A DNA stretch of 64,000 nt, taken from assembly GCF_900446255.1 (NCBI RefSeq), contig NZ_UIGI01000001.1, forward strand, positions 1,328,763 to 1,392,762, given 5' to 3'. The position numbers and the translations under genes are program-made. This DNA comes from Buttiauxella agrestis (GTDB lineage: Bacteria; Pseudomonadota; Gammaproteobacteria; Enterobacterales; Enterobacteriaceae). Positions 56,752-64,000 of this stretch are shown one piece after another (positions within the stretch are counted from its first letter, which is position 1; each line of letters opens with the position of its first letter). The notes under the pieces are model-generated. The model did not search any database. It was not told the DNA's origin and saw only the letters and a list, made by a program, of their open reading frames with translations.

Positions 56752-57888
56752 GTGAAAATCCTCGTTGACGAAAATATGCCTTATGCGCGCGAATTGTTCA
56801 GCCGTCTTGGCGATGTCACCGCCGTTCCTGGGCGTCCCATTCCCGTTTCTGAATTGGCCGATGCCGATGCATTAATGGTGCGCTCAGTGACTAAAGTGAA
56901 TGCTGATTTACTCGATGGGAAAGCCATCAAGTTTGTAGGTACGGCGACGGCAGGCTGTGACCATGTTGACGAAACGTATCTTGAGAACGCGGGTATCGCT
57001 TTTTCAGCAGCACCAGGTTGCAACGCTATCGCGGTAGTTGAATACGTCTTTTCTTCGCTATTAATGCTCGCAGAACGTGACGGTTTCCAGTTGACTGACC
57101 GCACGGTGGGTATTGTTGGTGTGGGTAACGTGGGTTCACGTTTGCAGGCGCGTTTAGAAGCCTTTGGTGTGCGCACGCTGCTTTGCGATCCCCCTCGCGC
57201 CGAGCGTGGTGAACCCGGTGATTTCCAGCCGCTGGAAACACTGGTTCGTGAAGCCGATGTGTTGACCTTCCACACGCCGCTGTTTAAAGACGGCCCGTAC
57301 AAATCGCTGCATTTAGCCGATGAAAAACTCATCTCCAGCCTCAAGCCTGGCTCAATTCTGATTAACGCTTGCCGTGGCCCGGTGGTTGATAACGCCGCGT
57401 TGCTGAAATGTCTGGAGAATGGCCAGGATCTGAGTGTTGTGCTCGATGTCTGGGAACCGGAGCCGGAACTCAACGTCGCCTTGCTCAATAAAGTGGATAT
57501 TGGCACTGCGCACATTGCGGGCTATACGCTTGAAGGTAAAGCGCGTGGCACCACGCAAGTGTTCGAAGCATTCAGTGAATTTATCGGTCATAAGCAGCAA
57601 GTGGCTTTAGACACGTTGCTGCCTGCGCCTGAATTTGGTCGTATTACTCTGCATGGCCCGCTCGATCAAGCGACACTCAAAAGACTGGTTCATCTGGTGT
57701 ATGATGTGCGCCGCGATGATGCATCGCTGCGTAAAGTCGCGGGTATTCCTGGTGAGTTCGACAAGTTACGCAAAAACTATCAGGAACGTCGTGAGTGGTC
57801 GTCGCTCTATATTCAGTGTGATGATGAATCGGCCGCAACAATGCTGCAAAAGCTAGGCTTTGGCGCTATCTATCACGCGGTGCGTTAA
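56752..57888 (+). CDS. pdxB: Erythronate-4-phosphate dehydrogenase PdxB
   Basis: Second enzyme of de novo pyridoxal phosphate synthesis. 378 residues as in E. coli. N-terminus [23 protein letters not shown] fold [21 protein letters not shown]; catalytic Arg in [10 protein letters not shown] and His in [19 protein letters not shown] start with AGGTAA upstream. Heads the pdxB-usg-truA-dedA-accD gene line. Confidence 0.96.
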   Translation: MKILVDENMPYARELFSRLGDVTAVPGRPIPVSELADADALMVRSVTKVNADLLDGKAIKFVGTATAGCDHVDETYLENAGIAFSAAPGCNAIAVVEYVFSSLLMLAERDGFQLTDRTVGIVGVGNVGSRLQARLEAFGVRTLLCDPPRAERGEPGDFQPLETLVREADVLTFHTPLFKDGPYKSLHLADEKLISSLKPGSILINACRGPVVDNAALLKCLENGQDLSVVLDVWEPEPELNVALLNKVDIGTAHIAGYTLEGKARGTTQVFEAFSEFIGHKQQVALDTLLPAPEFGRITLHGPLDQATLKRLVHLVYDVRRDDASLRKVAGIPGEFDKLRKNYQERREWSSLYIQCDDESAATMLQKLGFGAIYHAVR

Positions 57889-57958
57889 AACAATCCTTCT
57901 CATCTTCCCGGTACTGCTATCGGGGAGATACTGCTATTTAAGTCTGGAGTAAACCAAC

Positions 57959-58972
57959 ATGTCTGAAGGCTGGAATATTGCCGTTTTAGGTGCCACGGGT
58001 GCCGTAGGCGCAGCTGTGATTGAACTGCTTGCCGAGCGCCAGTTCCCGGTTGGTGAATTGTATGCCCTCGCACGTAATGAAAGTGCGGGTGAAAATATTC
58101 GTTATGAAGGCAAAACCGTGATGGTTCAGGATGCTGGATCATTCGACTGGACTCAGGTTCAGCTCGCGTTCTTCGTGGCGGGCGCAGAAGCGTCAGCGCG
58201 TTATGTCGAAGAAGCGACAAACGCCGGTTGCCTGGTTATCGACTCAAGCGGCCTGTTCGCGATGGAACACGATGTACCGTTGGTGGTGCCAGACGTGAAC
58301 CCATTCGTGCTGGGTGAATACCGCAATCGCAATCTGGTGGCCGTGGCCGACAGTCTGACCAGCCAGTTGTTGACCGCTTTGAAACCGCTTATCGAACAAG
58401 GTGGTTTATCCCGTATTCAGGTGACTAATTTACTGGCCGCTTCTGGCCGTGGCAAAAGTGCCGTCGATGCGTTGGCCGGGCAGAGCGCTCGTCTGCTAAA
58501 CGGTTTGCCAATTGAAGATGCCGATTTGTTTGGTCGCCAGTTAGCTTTCAACATGCTGCCATTAATGCCTGACGCAGAAGGCAGCATTCCTGTCGAACGC
58601 CGCTTAGTGAACGAAGTGCGTAAAGTCTTGCAGGATGAAGGCGTGATCATTTCTGCAAGCTTCGTCCAGGCTCCGGTGTTTTACGGCCACGCGCAAATGG
58701 TGAACTTTGAAGCCATGCGCCCGCTTGCCTCTGAAGAAGCGCGTGATGCGTATATTCAATTTGAAGATATCGAACTTTCTGAAGAGGGCGATTTCCCGAC
58801 TCAGGTTTCCGATGCTTCCGGCAGCTCACACCTTTCCATCGGCTGTATCCACAACGATTACGGTATGCCAGAACAAATTCAATTCTGGTCTGTTGCCGAT
58901 AACGTTCGCTTTGGCGGCGCACTGATGGCAGTGAAAACGGCTGAAAAATTAGTGCAGGAGTATATGTACTAA
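57959..58972 (+). CDS. usg: Aspartate-semialdehyde dehydrogenase-like protein Usg
   Basis: 337 residues, built like aspartate-semialdehyde dehydrogenase (NAD fold [20 protein letters not shown]). In the position of the catalytic cysteine it reads [13 protein letters not shown] (ASD enzymes have NCST), so the enzyme is probably inactive for that reaction. Role unknown. Its stop overlaps the truA start by one base. Confidence 0.93.
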   Translation: MSEGWNIAVLGATGAVGAAVIELLAERQFPVGELYALARNESAGENIRYEGKTVMVQDAGSFDWTQVQLAFFVAGAEASARYVEEATNAGCLVIDSSGLFAMEHDVPLVVPDVNPFVLGEYRNRNLVAVADSLTSQLLTALKPLIEQGGLSRIQVTNLLAASGRGKSAVDALAGQSARLLNGLPIEDADLFGRQLAFNMLPLMPDAEGSIPVERRLVNEVRKVLQDEGVIISASFVQAPVFYGHAQMVNFEAMRPLASEEARDAYIQFEDIELSEEGDFPTQVSDASGSSHLSIGCIHNDYGMPEQIQFWSVADNVRFGGALMAVKTAEKLVQEYMY

Positions 58973-59787
58973 TGTCCGACGAGTTGCTGCAAACCCCGCT
59001 TCGCAGAATTGCACTTGGCATTGAATACGACGGCAGTAAGTATTACGGCTGGCAGCGCCAGAACGAAGTGCGCAGCGTGCAGGAAAAGCTTGAAAAAGCG
59101 CTTTCGAAAGTGGCGGATGAGCCAATCAACGTATTCTGCGCCGGGCGAACCGACGCAGGCGTTCATGCCACCGGCCAGGTTGTGCATTTCGAAACGCGTA
59201 TGGATCGTAAAGACGCGGCATGGACGCTGGGTGTAAATGCGAATTTACCTGGCGACATTGCCGTGCGTTGGGTTAAAAATGTGCCCGATGATTTTCACGC
59301 CCGCTTTAGCGCGACGGCTCGCCGCTATCGTTATGTCATTTATAACCAGCGTCTGCGCCCGGCTGTGATGTCTCAAGGTGTCACGCATTTTTACCATCCG
59401 CTGGATGCCGATCGTATGCACCGGGCGGCGCAATGTTTGCTGGGCGAGAATGACTTTACCTCGTTCCGCGCAGTGCAATGCCAGTCGCGCACGCCCTGGC
59501 GTAACCTGATGCACATCAACGTGACCCGTTACGGTGCTTACGTGGTGGTGGATATCAAAGCCAATGCGTTTGTTCATCATATGGTACGAAACATTGTCGG
59601 CAGCCTGATGGAAATCGGCTGTGGTAATCAGGCAGAAGACTGGATGGCTCAATTGCTGGCAGCAAAAGATCGCAAGCTGGCAGCTGCAACCGGTAAAGCA
59701 GAAGGTTTGTACTTAGTTTCTGTGGACTACCCTGAACATTTTGAGTTGCCTAAACCCCCAATGGGACCCCTTTTTTTGGCAGACTGA
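58972..59787 (+). CDS. truA: tRNA pseudouridine(38-40) synthase TruA
   Basis: 271 residues (E. coli 270). Makes pseudouridine at positions 38-40 of the tRNA anticodon arm. Catalytic Asp in [31 protein letters not shown] near the N-terminus; [17 protein letters not shown] near the end. Overlaps usg by one base. Confidence 0.97.
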   Translation: MSDELLQTPLRRIALGIEYDGSKYYGWQRQNEVRSVQEKLEKALSKVADEPINVFCAGRTDAGVHATGQVVHFETRMDRKDAAWTLGVNANLPGDIAVRWVKNVPDDFHARFSATARRYRYVIYNQRLRPAVMSQGVTHFYHPLDADRMHRAAQCLLGENDFTSFRAVQCQSRTPWRNLMHINVTRYGAYVVVDIKANAFVHHMVRNIVGSLMEIGCGNQAEDWMAQLLAAKDRKLAAATGKAEGLYLVSVDYPEHFELPKPPMGPLFLAD

Positions 59788-59813
59788 CGCCAGACGAAAT
59801 AGGTAGATAGCAT

Positions 59814-60473
59814 ATGGAATTTATCCGCTTCATTATTGATTTTATTTTGCACATTGATGTGCACCTGGCGGAGTTGGTAGCGCAGTATGGTGTCTGGGTT
59901 TACGCCATTCTGTTTTTGATTTTGTTCTGTGAAACCGGACTGGTGGTCACACCGTTCTTGCCGGGTGATTCATTATTGTTTGTGGCGGGTGCGCTGGCTG
60001 CATTGCCAACCAACGATCTGAATGTTCACACCATGGTGATTTTGATGGTCATCGCCGCGATTATTGGCGATGCGGTGAACTACACTATTGGGCGGCTTTT
60101 TGGCGAAAAGCTATTCAGTAACCCGAACTCCAAAATCTTCCGCCGCAGTTATCTTGATAAAACACACGCTTTTTACGAGCGTCATGGCGGAAAAACGATT
60201 ATCCTCGCGCGCTTCGTACCGATTGTGCGAACTTTCGCACCGTTTGTCGCGGGCATGGGGCATATGTCTTATCGCCATTTTGCGATGTACAACGTTGCCG
60301 GTGCGTTGCTGTGGGTACTGCTGTTTACCTACGCAGGCTACCTGTTCGGCGATTTGCCGATTGTGCAGGAAAACCTGAAATTACTGATTGTGGCGATTAT
60401 TGTATTGTCGGTATTGCCGGGCGTGGTTGAGATTATTCGCCACAAACGTGCGGCCAAACGCCTGCAAAAGTAA
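59814..60473 (+). CDS. dedA: DedA-family membrane protein DedA
   Basis: 219 residues as in E. coli. Inner-membrane member of the DedA superfamily, linked to lipid scrambling and membrane potential. Landmarks: [56 protein letters not shown]. Follows truA by 26 bases. Confidence 0.96.
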   Translation: MEFIRFIIDFILHIDVHLAELVAQYGVWVYAILFLILFCETGLVVTPFLPGDSLLFVAGALAALPTNDLNVHTMVILMVIAAIIGDAVNYTIGRLFGEKLFSNPNSKIFRRSYLDKTHAFYERHGGKTIILARFVPIVRTFAPFVAGMGHMSYRHFAMYNVAGALLWVLLFTYAGYLFGDLPIVQENLKLLIVAIIVLSVLPGVVEIIRHKRAAKRLQK

Positions 60474-60611
60474 CCCCATCGCGCGGTTCGACCACTTTTT
60501 TATCCAAAGTCGCGGGCCGTTATGTTTTAATGAGCACCATTTATGGTCTGGGGCAGCTAACACTGCCACAGAAAAACTGGCATCGACCAGGTTCAAGCAG
60601 AAAGGTCATCA

Positions 60612-61532
60612 ATGAGCTGGATTGAACGAATTCTCAATAAGAGCAATATCACCCCTACCCGCAAGGCGAGTATCCCTGAAGGGGTGTGGACGAAATGCGA
60701 CAGCTGTGGCCAGGTTCTGTACCGTGCCGAACTGGAACGCAATCTCGAAGTCTGCCCAAAATGCGATCACCACATGCGTATGTCCGCGCGCGATCGCTTG
60801 CACAGCCTGTTAGATGAAGGCTCGATGTTTGAATTGGGTAGTGAGCTTGAGCCAAAAGATATCCTCAAGTTCAAAGACTCTAAAAAATATAAAGACCGTC
60901 TGGCATCTGCTCAGAAAGAAACCGGCGAGAAAGACGCGCTGGTGGTCATGAAAGGTACGCTCTACAACATGCCCGTTGTGGCTGTGGCGTTTGAGTTTGC
61001 TTTCATGGGCGGTTCCATGGGTTCTGTTGTGGGCGCGCGTTTTGTTCGTGCCGTGGAACAGGCTCTGGAAGATAATTGCCCGATGATTTGCTTCTCCGCT
61101 TCCGGTGGAGCACGTATGCAAGAAGCGCTGATGTCGCTGATGCAGATGGCGAAAACCAGTGCAGCGTTGGCAAAAATGCAGGAACGCGGTCTGCCGTATA
61201 TTTCGGTTCTGACTGACCCAACAATGGGTGGCGTTTCGGCAAGCTTCGCGATGCTGGGCGATCTGAACATTGCTGAACCAAAAGCCCTGATCGGCTTCGC
61301 GGGTCCACGTGTTATCGAGCAAACCGTTCGCGAAAAACTGCCGCCGGGCTTCCAGCGCAGTGAGTTCCTGATTGAAAAAGGGGCGATCGACATGATCGTT
61401 CGCCGCCCGGAAATGCGCCTGAAACTGGCAAGCGTTCTGGCAAAACTGACAAATCAGCCAGCGCCGAATCCGGAAGAGCCGAGTGAACCGATTGTGGTTC
61501 CGGCCGCACCGGAAGAAGGTCACGAGGCCTGA
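60612..61532 (+). CDS. accD: Acetyl-CoA carboxylase carboxyltransferase subunit beta
   Basis: Carboxyltransferase subunit making malonyl-CoA with AccA. 306 residues (E. coli 304). N-terminal zinc ribbon from CDSCG to VCPKCDHH; acyl-CoA pocket [17 protein letters not shown] and [21 protein letters not shown]-terminal acidic tail. Own promoter region of 138 bases; terminator follows. Confidence 0.98.
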   Translation: MSWIERILNKSNITPTRKASIPEGVWTKCDSCGQVLYRAELERNLEVCPKCDHHMRMSARDRLHSLLDEGSMFELGSELEPKDILKFKDSKKYKDRLASAQKETGEKDALVVMKGTLYNMPVVAVAFEFAFMGGSMGSVVGARFVRAVEQALEDNCPMICFSASGGARMQEALMSLMQMAKTSAALAKMQERGLPYISVLTDPTMGGVSASFAMLGDLNIAEPKALIGFAGPRVIEQTVREKLPPGFQRSEFLIEKGAIDMIVRRPEMRLKLASVLAKLTNQPAPNPEEPSEPIVVPAAPEEGHEA

Positions 61533-61540
61533 TAGTTAAT

Positions 61541-61568
61541 AAGGGCAGGCCAAACAGGTCCTGCCCTT
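61541..61568 (+). terminator. Terminator after accD
   Basis: Stem AAGGGCAGG / CCTGCCCTT with a 10-base loop, then TTTTCTT. Confidence 0.85.
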
Positions 61569-61609
61569 TTTCTTGAACCGTAGCTTGAACCTCAGATAGA
61601 GCGGGCATC

Positions 61610-62878
61610 ATGGAAAAAACTCAAATTCCTCAAGCCACGTCGCCCCTGGCCACGTGGCTTTGTTATCTGGAAAACCTCCATTCTAAACCCATCGAGCTTG
61701 GCCTTGAGCGCGTAAAAAAAGTTGCCGCGACGCTTGATGTGCTGAAACCCGCACCAACGGTGTTTACCGTGGCGGGAACCAACGGCAAGGGCACAACCTG
61801 CCGTACCCTGGAAATGGTGTTGATGGCGGCCGGTTACAGCGTCGGTGTTTATAGCTCACCGCATCTGGTGCGTTACACCGAACGCGTGCGCGTACAAAGT
61901 GAAGAGCTGGACGAGGCATACCATACGGCGGCTTTTGCACAAATTGAAGCCGCGCGTGGCGAGACATCGCTGACCTATTTTGAGTACAGCACCTTGTCGG
62001 CGCTACTGTTGTTTAAGCAACTGGCGGTGGATGTGGTGATCCTTGAAGTGGGCCTGGGCGGGCGTCTTGATGCCACCAATATTGTCGATGCCGATGTGGC
62101 GGTCGTGACCAGTATCGCGCTGGACCACACCGACTGGCTGGGACCAGATCGTGAAAGCATCGGACGTGAAAAAGCGGGTGTGTTCCGTGGCGGGAAACCG
62201 GCAATCGTCGGCGAGCCTGATATGCCGCATACCATTGCCGATGTGGCGACGGAGAAGGGCGCGCAACTGCTGTGCCGTGGCGTGGACTGGTCTTATCACG
62301 TTGGTGAGAATAGCTGGAGCTTCAAAGATGCTCAGGGCGAACTGAGCGGATTGCCTCTGCCGTTAGTTCCGCAGCCGAATGCGGCGACGGCACTGGCGGC
62401 GTTGCGTGCCAGCGGGCTAAATGTCAGCAATGAGGCTATTATTCAAGGCATTAAAGAAGCGACGTTACCGGGGCGATTCCAGGTGATTTCGCGTGAGCCG
62501 TTGGTGATCCTTGATGTGGCGCACAACCCTCATGCAGCGGCATATTTGGCCCGGCGTCTGGAGCAGCTCCCTAAACGCGGACGCGTGTTGGCCGTTATCG
62601 GGATGCTGCATGACAAAGACATCGCCGGCACGTTGGCATGTTTGTCCCCTCAGGTTGATAGCTGGTATTGTGCTCCATTAGAAGGCCCACGCGGTGCCAC
62701 GGCGGAACAACTGATTGAACATCTCGGTCAGGGCGAAGTCTATGGCAGTGTGGCGCAAGCCTGGCGTGCCGCAATGAAGGCCGCCGCAGAAAATGATACC
62801 GTGCTGGTGTGTGGTTCATTTCATACAGTAGCCCACGTAATGGAAGCGTTGGACGCGGAGAAAGCAGGTGGCGAGTAA
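61610..62878 (+). CDS. folC: Dihydrofolate synthase/folylpolyglutamate synthase FolC
   Basis: Adds L-glutamate to dihydropteroate and to folates with ATP. 422 residues as in E. coli. P-loop TVAGTNGKGTTCRTLEMVL; YSSPHLVRYTERVRV; EVGLGGRLDATNIVDADVAV; HTDWLGPDRESIGREKAGVF. The dedD start lies within its last codons (11-base overlap), indicating coupled translation. Confidence 0.97.
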   Translation: MEKTQIPQATSPLATWLCYLENLHSKPIELGLERVKKVAATLDVLKPAPTVFTVAGTNGKGTTCRTLEMVLMAAGYSVGVYSSPHLVRYTERVRVQSEELDEAYHTAAFAQIEAARGETSLTYFEYSTLSALLLFKQLAVDVVILEVGLGGRLDATNIVDADVAVVTSIALDHTDWLGPDRESIGREKAGVFRGGKPAIVGEPDMPHTIADVATEKGAQLLCRGVDWSYHVGENSWSFKDAQGELSGLPLPLVPQPNAATALAALRASGLNVSNEAIIQGIKEATLPGRFQVISREPLVILDVAHNPHAAAYLARRLEQLPKRGRVLAVIGMLHDKDIAGTLACLSPQVDSWYCAPLEGPRGATAEQLIEHLGQGEVYGSVAQAWRAAMKAAAENDTVLVCGSFHTVAHVMEALDAEKAGGE

Positions 62879-63596
62879 GTTTCAAAATCGATTAGTCGGA
62901 ACCATTATTCTGGTCGCACTGGGGGTCATTATCCTGCCAGGGCTGCTTGATGGTCAGAAAAAGCATTATCAGGATGAGTTCGCAGCGATTCCTCTGGTTC
63001 CAAAACCGGGTGACACCGATGAGCCAGACATGCTGCCTGCCGCGACTCAGGCACTGCCTTCGCAACCCCCTGAAGGGGCGGCTGAAGAGGTGAGAGCAGG
63101 CACAGCGGCAGCACCAGGGCTTGATATCGCTTCTTTGCCAGGGGATGGAGCAGCGGGCATTGATGAAGTGCCTGTTAACCGTGAACAGCCGAAGCCGAAA
63201 CCTGTGGCTGAGAAACCAAAACCTAAGCCGGTTGAAAAACCACAGAGCAAAGCTTCTGTTGACCAAACCGAAGAACGTCTGGCAATGATGAACGAACAGC
63301 CTCCGGAGCCTGCAAAACCAGCGAAGCAAGAAACTGCCGAGCAAGCACCAACAGGCAAAGCTTACGTCGTGCAACTGGGTGCTTTGAAGAATGCCGACAA
63401 AGTGAATGAAATTGTTGGTAAACTACGCGGCGCTGGGTTCCGTGCTTACACCTCACCGTCGACACCAGTTCAGGGAAAAGTCACCCGAATTCTGGTAGGG
63501 CCGGATGCCTCGAAAGACAAACTTAAGTCTTCACTGGGCGAGCTGAATTCGCTTTCCGGGCTGAACGGTGTAGTGATGACTTACACGGCCAGATAA
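62868..63596 (+). CDS. dedD: SPOR-domain cell division protein DedD
   Basis: 242 residues (E. coli 220). N-terminal membrane anchor (LVGTIILVALGVIILPGLL), a long Pro/Glu/Lys-rich linker (residues about 40-160) that is longer than in E. coli, and a C-terminal SPOR domain (AYVVQLGALKNADKVNEIVG, YTSPSTPVQGKVTRILVG) that binds denuded septal glycan. Supports constriction at the divisome. GTG start inside folC. Confidence 0.96.
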   Translation: MASKFQNRLVGTIILVALGVIILPGLLDGQKKHYQDEFAAIPLVPKPGDTDEPDMLPAATQALPSQPPEGAAEEVRAGTAAAPGLDIASLPGDGAAGIDEVPVNREQPKPKPVAEKPKPKPVEKPQSKASVDQTEERLAMMNEQPPEPAKPAKQETAEQAPTGKAYVVQLGALKNADKVNEIVGKLRGAGFRAYTSPSTPVQGKVTRILVGPDASKDKLKSSLGELNSLSGLNGVVMTYTAR

Positions 63597-63628
63597 ACCC
63601 GCAGAGGCGGGATTTAGGGCAAATTTTT

Positions 63629-63658
63629 AATGGCGTTGAGCATTTTTTCAACGCCATT
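63629..63658 (+). terminator. Terminator after dedD
   Basis: Stem AATGGCGTTGA / TCAACGCCATT, loop of eight bases rich in T, then ATTTATTT. A smaller CCCGC/GCGGG hairpin precedes it. Confidence 0.75.
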
Positions 63659-63687
63659 ATTTATTTACGCGAGGGAAGGAAATCCCT

Positions 63688-63703
63688 ACGCAAACGTTTT
63701 CTT
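63688..63703 (+). promoter_or_regulatory. PurR operator of cvpA-purF
   Basis: ACGCAAACGTTTTCTT is a full PurR box, seven bases before the -10 hexamer TAGAAT at 63711-63716. PurR repression of cvpA-purF is established in E. coli. Confidence 0.88.
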
Positions 63704-63761
63704 TTTCTGTTAGAATGCGCCCCGAACTGGACGTCAGGGCGATTTGTCGTGGGATTTGTTC

Positions 63762-64000
63762 ATGGTTTGGATAGATTACGCCATCATTGCGGTCATCGGC
63801 TTTTCGGCTCTGATTAGTGTTATTCGTGGGTTTGTGCGTGAAGCGTTATCGCTAGTAACCTGGGGCTGTGCTTTCTTTGTCGCCAGTCATTACTACACTT
63901 ACCTTTCTGTCTGGTTCACTGGCTTTGAAGACGAACTGGTACGTAATGGAATAGCTATCGCGATACTGTTTATCGCGACACTCATCGTCGGTGCGATAGT
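63762..64000 (+). CDS. cvpA: Colicin V production protein CvpA (N-terminal part, cut by window end)
   Basis: Inner-membrane protein required for colicin V production; core function not settled. The visible 79 codons (MVWIDYAIIAVIGFSALISV, IRGFVREALSLVTWGCAFF, FTGFEDELVRNGIAIAIL) match E. coli CvpA closely and include two to three membrane helices. purF would be expected just beyond the window. Controlled by the PurR site upstream. Confidence 0.96.
   Translation, partial: MVWIDYAIIAVIGFSALISVIRGFVREALSLVTWGCAFFVASHYYTYLSVWFTGFEDELVRNGIAIAILFIATLIVGAI

Noticed and set aside
60810-61523. A 237-codon reading frame antisense to accD
   Set aside because: It is fully inside accD, has odd composition (many His, Phe, Arg) and no ribosome binding site or family likeness. 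It is a by-product of codon bias.

Overview
The window is a chromosomal segment of an enteric bacterium (Enterobacteriaceae). Most proteins look close to full length against their E. coli counterparts, and the gene order follows the E. coli nupC-to-cvpA stretch: nupC, mntH, ypeC, yfeO, glk, ypdBA, alaC, ypdK, then argW, yfdC, mlaA, fadL, yfcZ, fadIJ, sixA, smrB, prmB, aroC, mepA, yfcA, epmC, yfcL, mnmC, fabB, yfcJ, flk, pdxB, usg, truA, dedA, accD, folC, dedD, cvpA. Genes and islands not at these places in E. coli K-12 point to a relative such as Enterobacter, Lelliottia, Buttiauxella or Kluyvera. I cannot fix the genus from sequence alone. Protein identities rest on recalled family sequences and visible motifs, not on a database search.

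Layout. Positions 1-2.2 kb hold a c-di-GMP pair, an EAL protein cut by the window edge and a GGDEF diguanylate cyclase. At 2.2-13.3 kb are the nucleoside and manganese transporters, ypeC, an aldo/keto reductase, an indolepyruvate decarboxylase with a TyrR-box-like site, the ClC-family protein YfeO, glucokinase with a Cra-box match, and the YpdAB (PyrSR) pyruvate-sensing system. At 13.4-16.8 kb are a DUF1479 dioxygenase, alaC with two hairpins in its leader, the 24-residue ypdK and a small lipoprotein.

Positions 16.9-30.4 kb are the accessory part. They hold an ERIC element, a TetR/DHA2 exporter pair followed by an orphan pxpA, a DUF421 protein with an unfamiliar membrane partner, two aldo/keto reductases with a LysR regulator, a three-gene outer-membrane cluster preceded by a 16-codon leader ORF, DUF1294 and MBL-fold proteins, a YaiL homologue, and what looks like a satellite-prophage remnant against the 3' end of tRNA-Arg(CCU) argW. 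A second ERIC element lies between the argW promoter and the mature tRNA.

At 30.6-38.2 kb a complete cytochrome c maturation operon (ccmABCDEFGH) lies between yfdC and mlaA, which are neighbours in E. coli K-12. A REP-like palindrome separates ccmB from ccmC. From 38.2 to 64 kb the window is conserved core: phospholipid trafficking, long-chain fatty acid uptake and beta-oxidation (fadL, fadIJ), fatty acid synthesis (fabB, accD), translation and tRNA modification (prmB, epmC, mnmC, truA), chorismate, PLP and folate synthesis, and the start of the cvpA-purF operon behind a PurR operator. Sites resembling FadR operators in front of fadL, fadI and fabB join fatty acid degradation and synthesis in one circuit.
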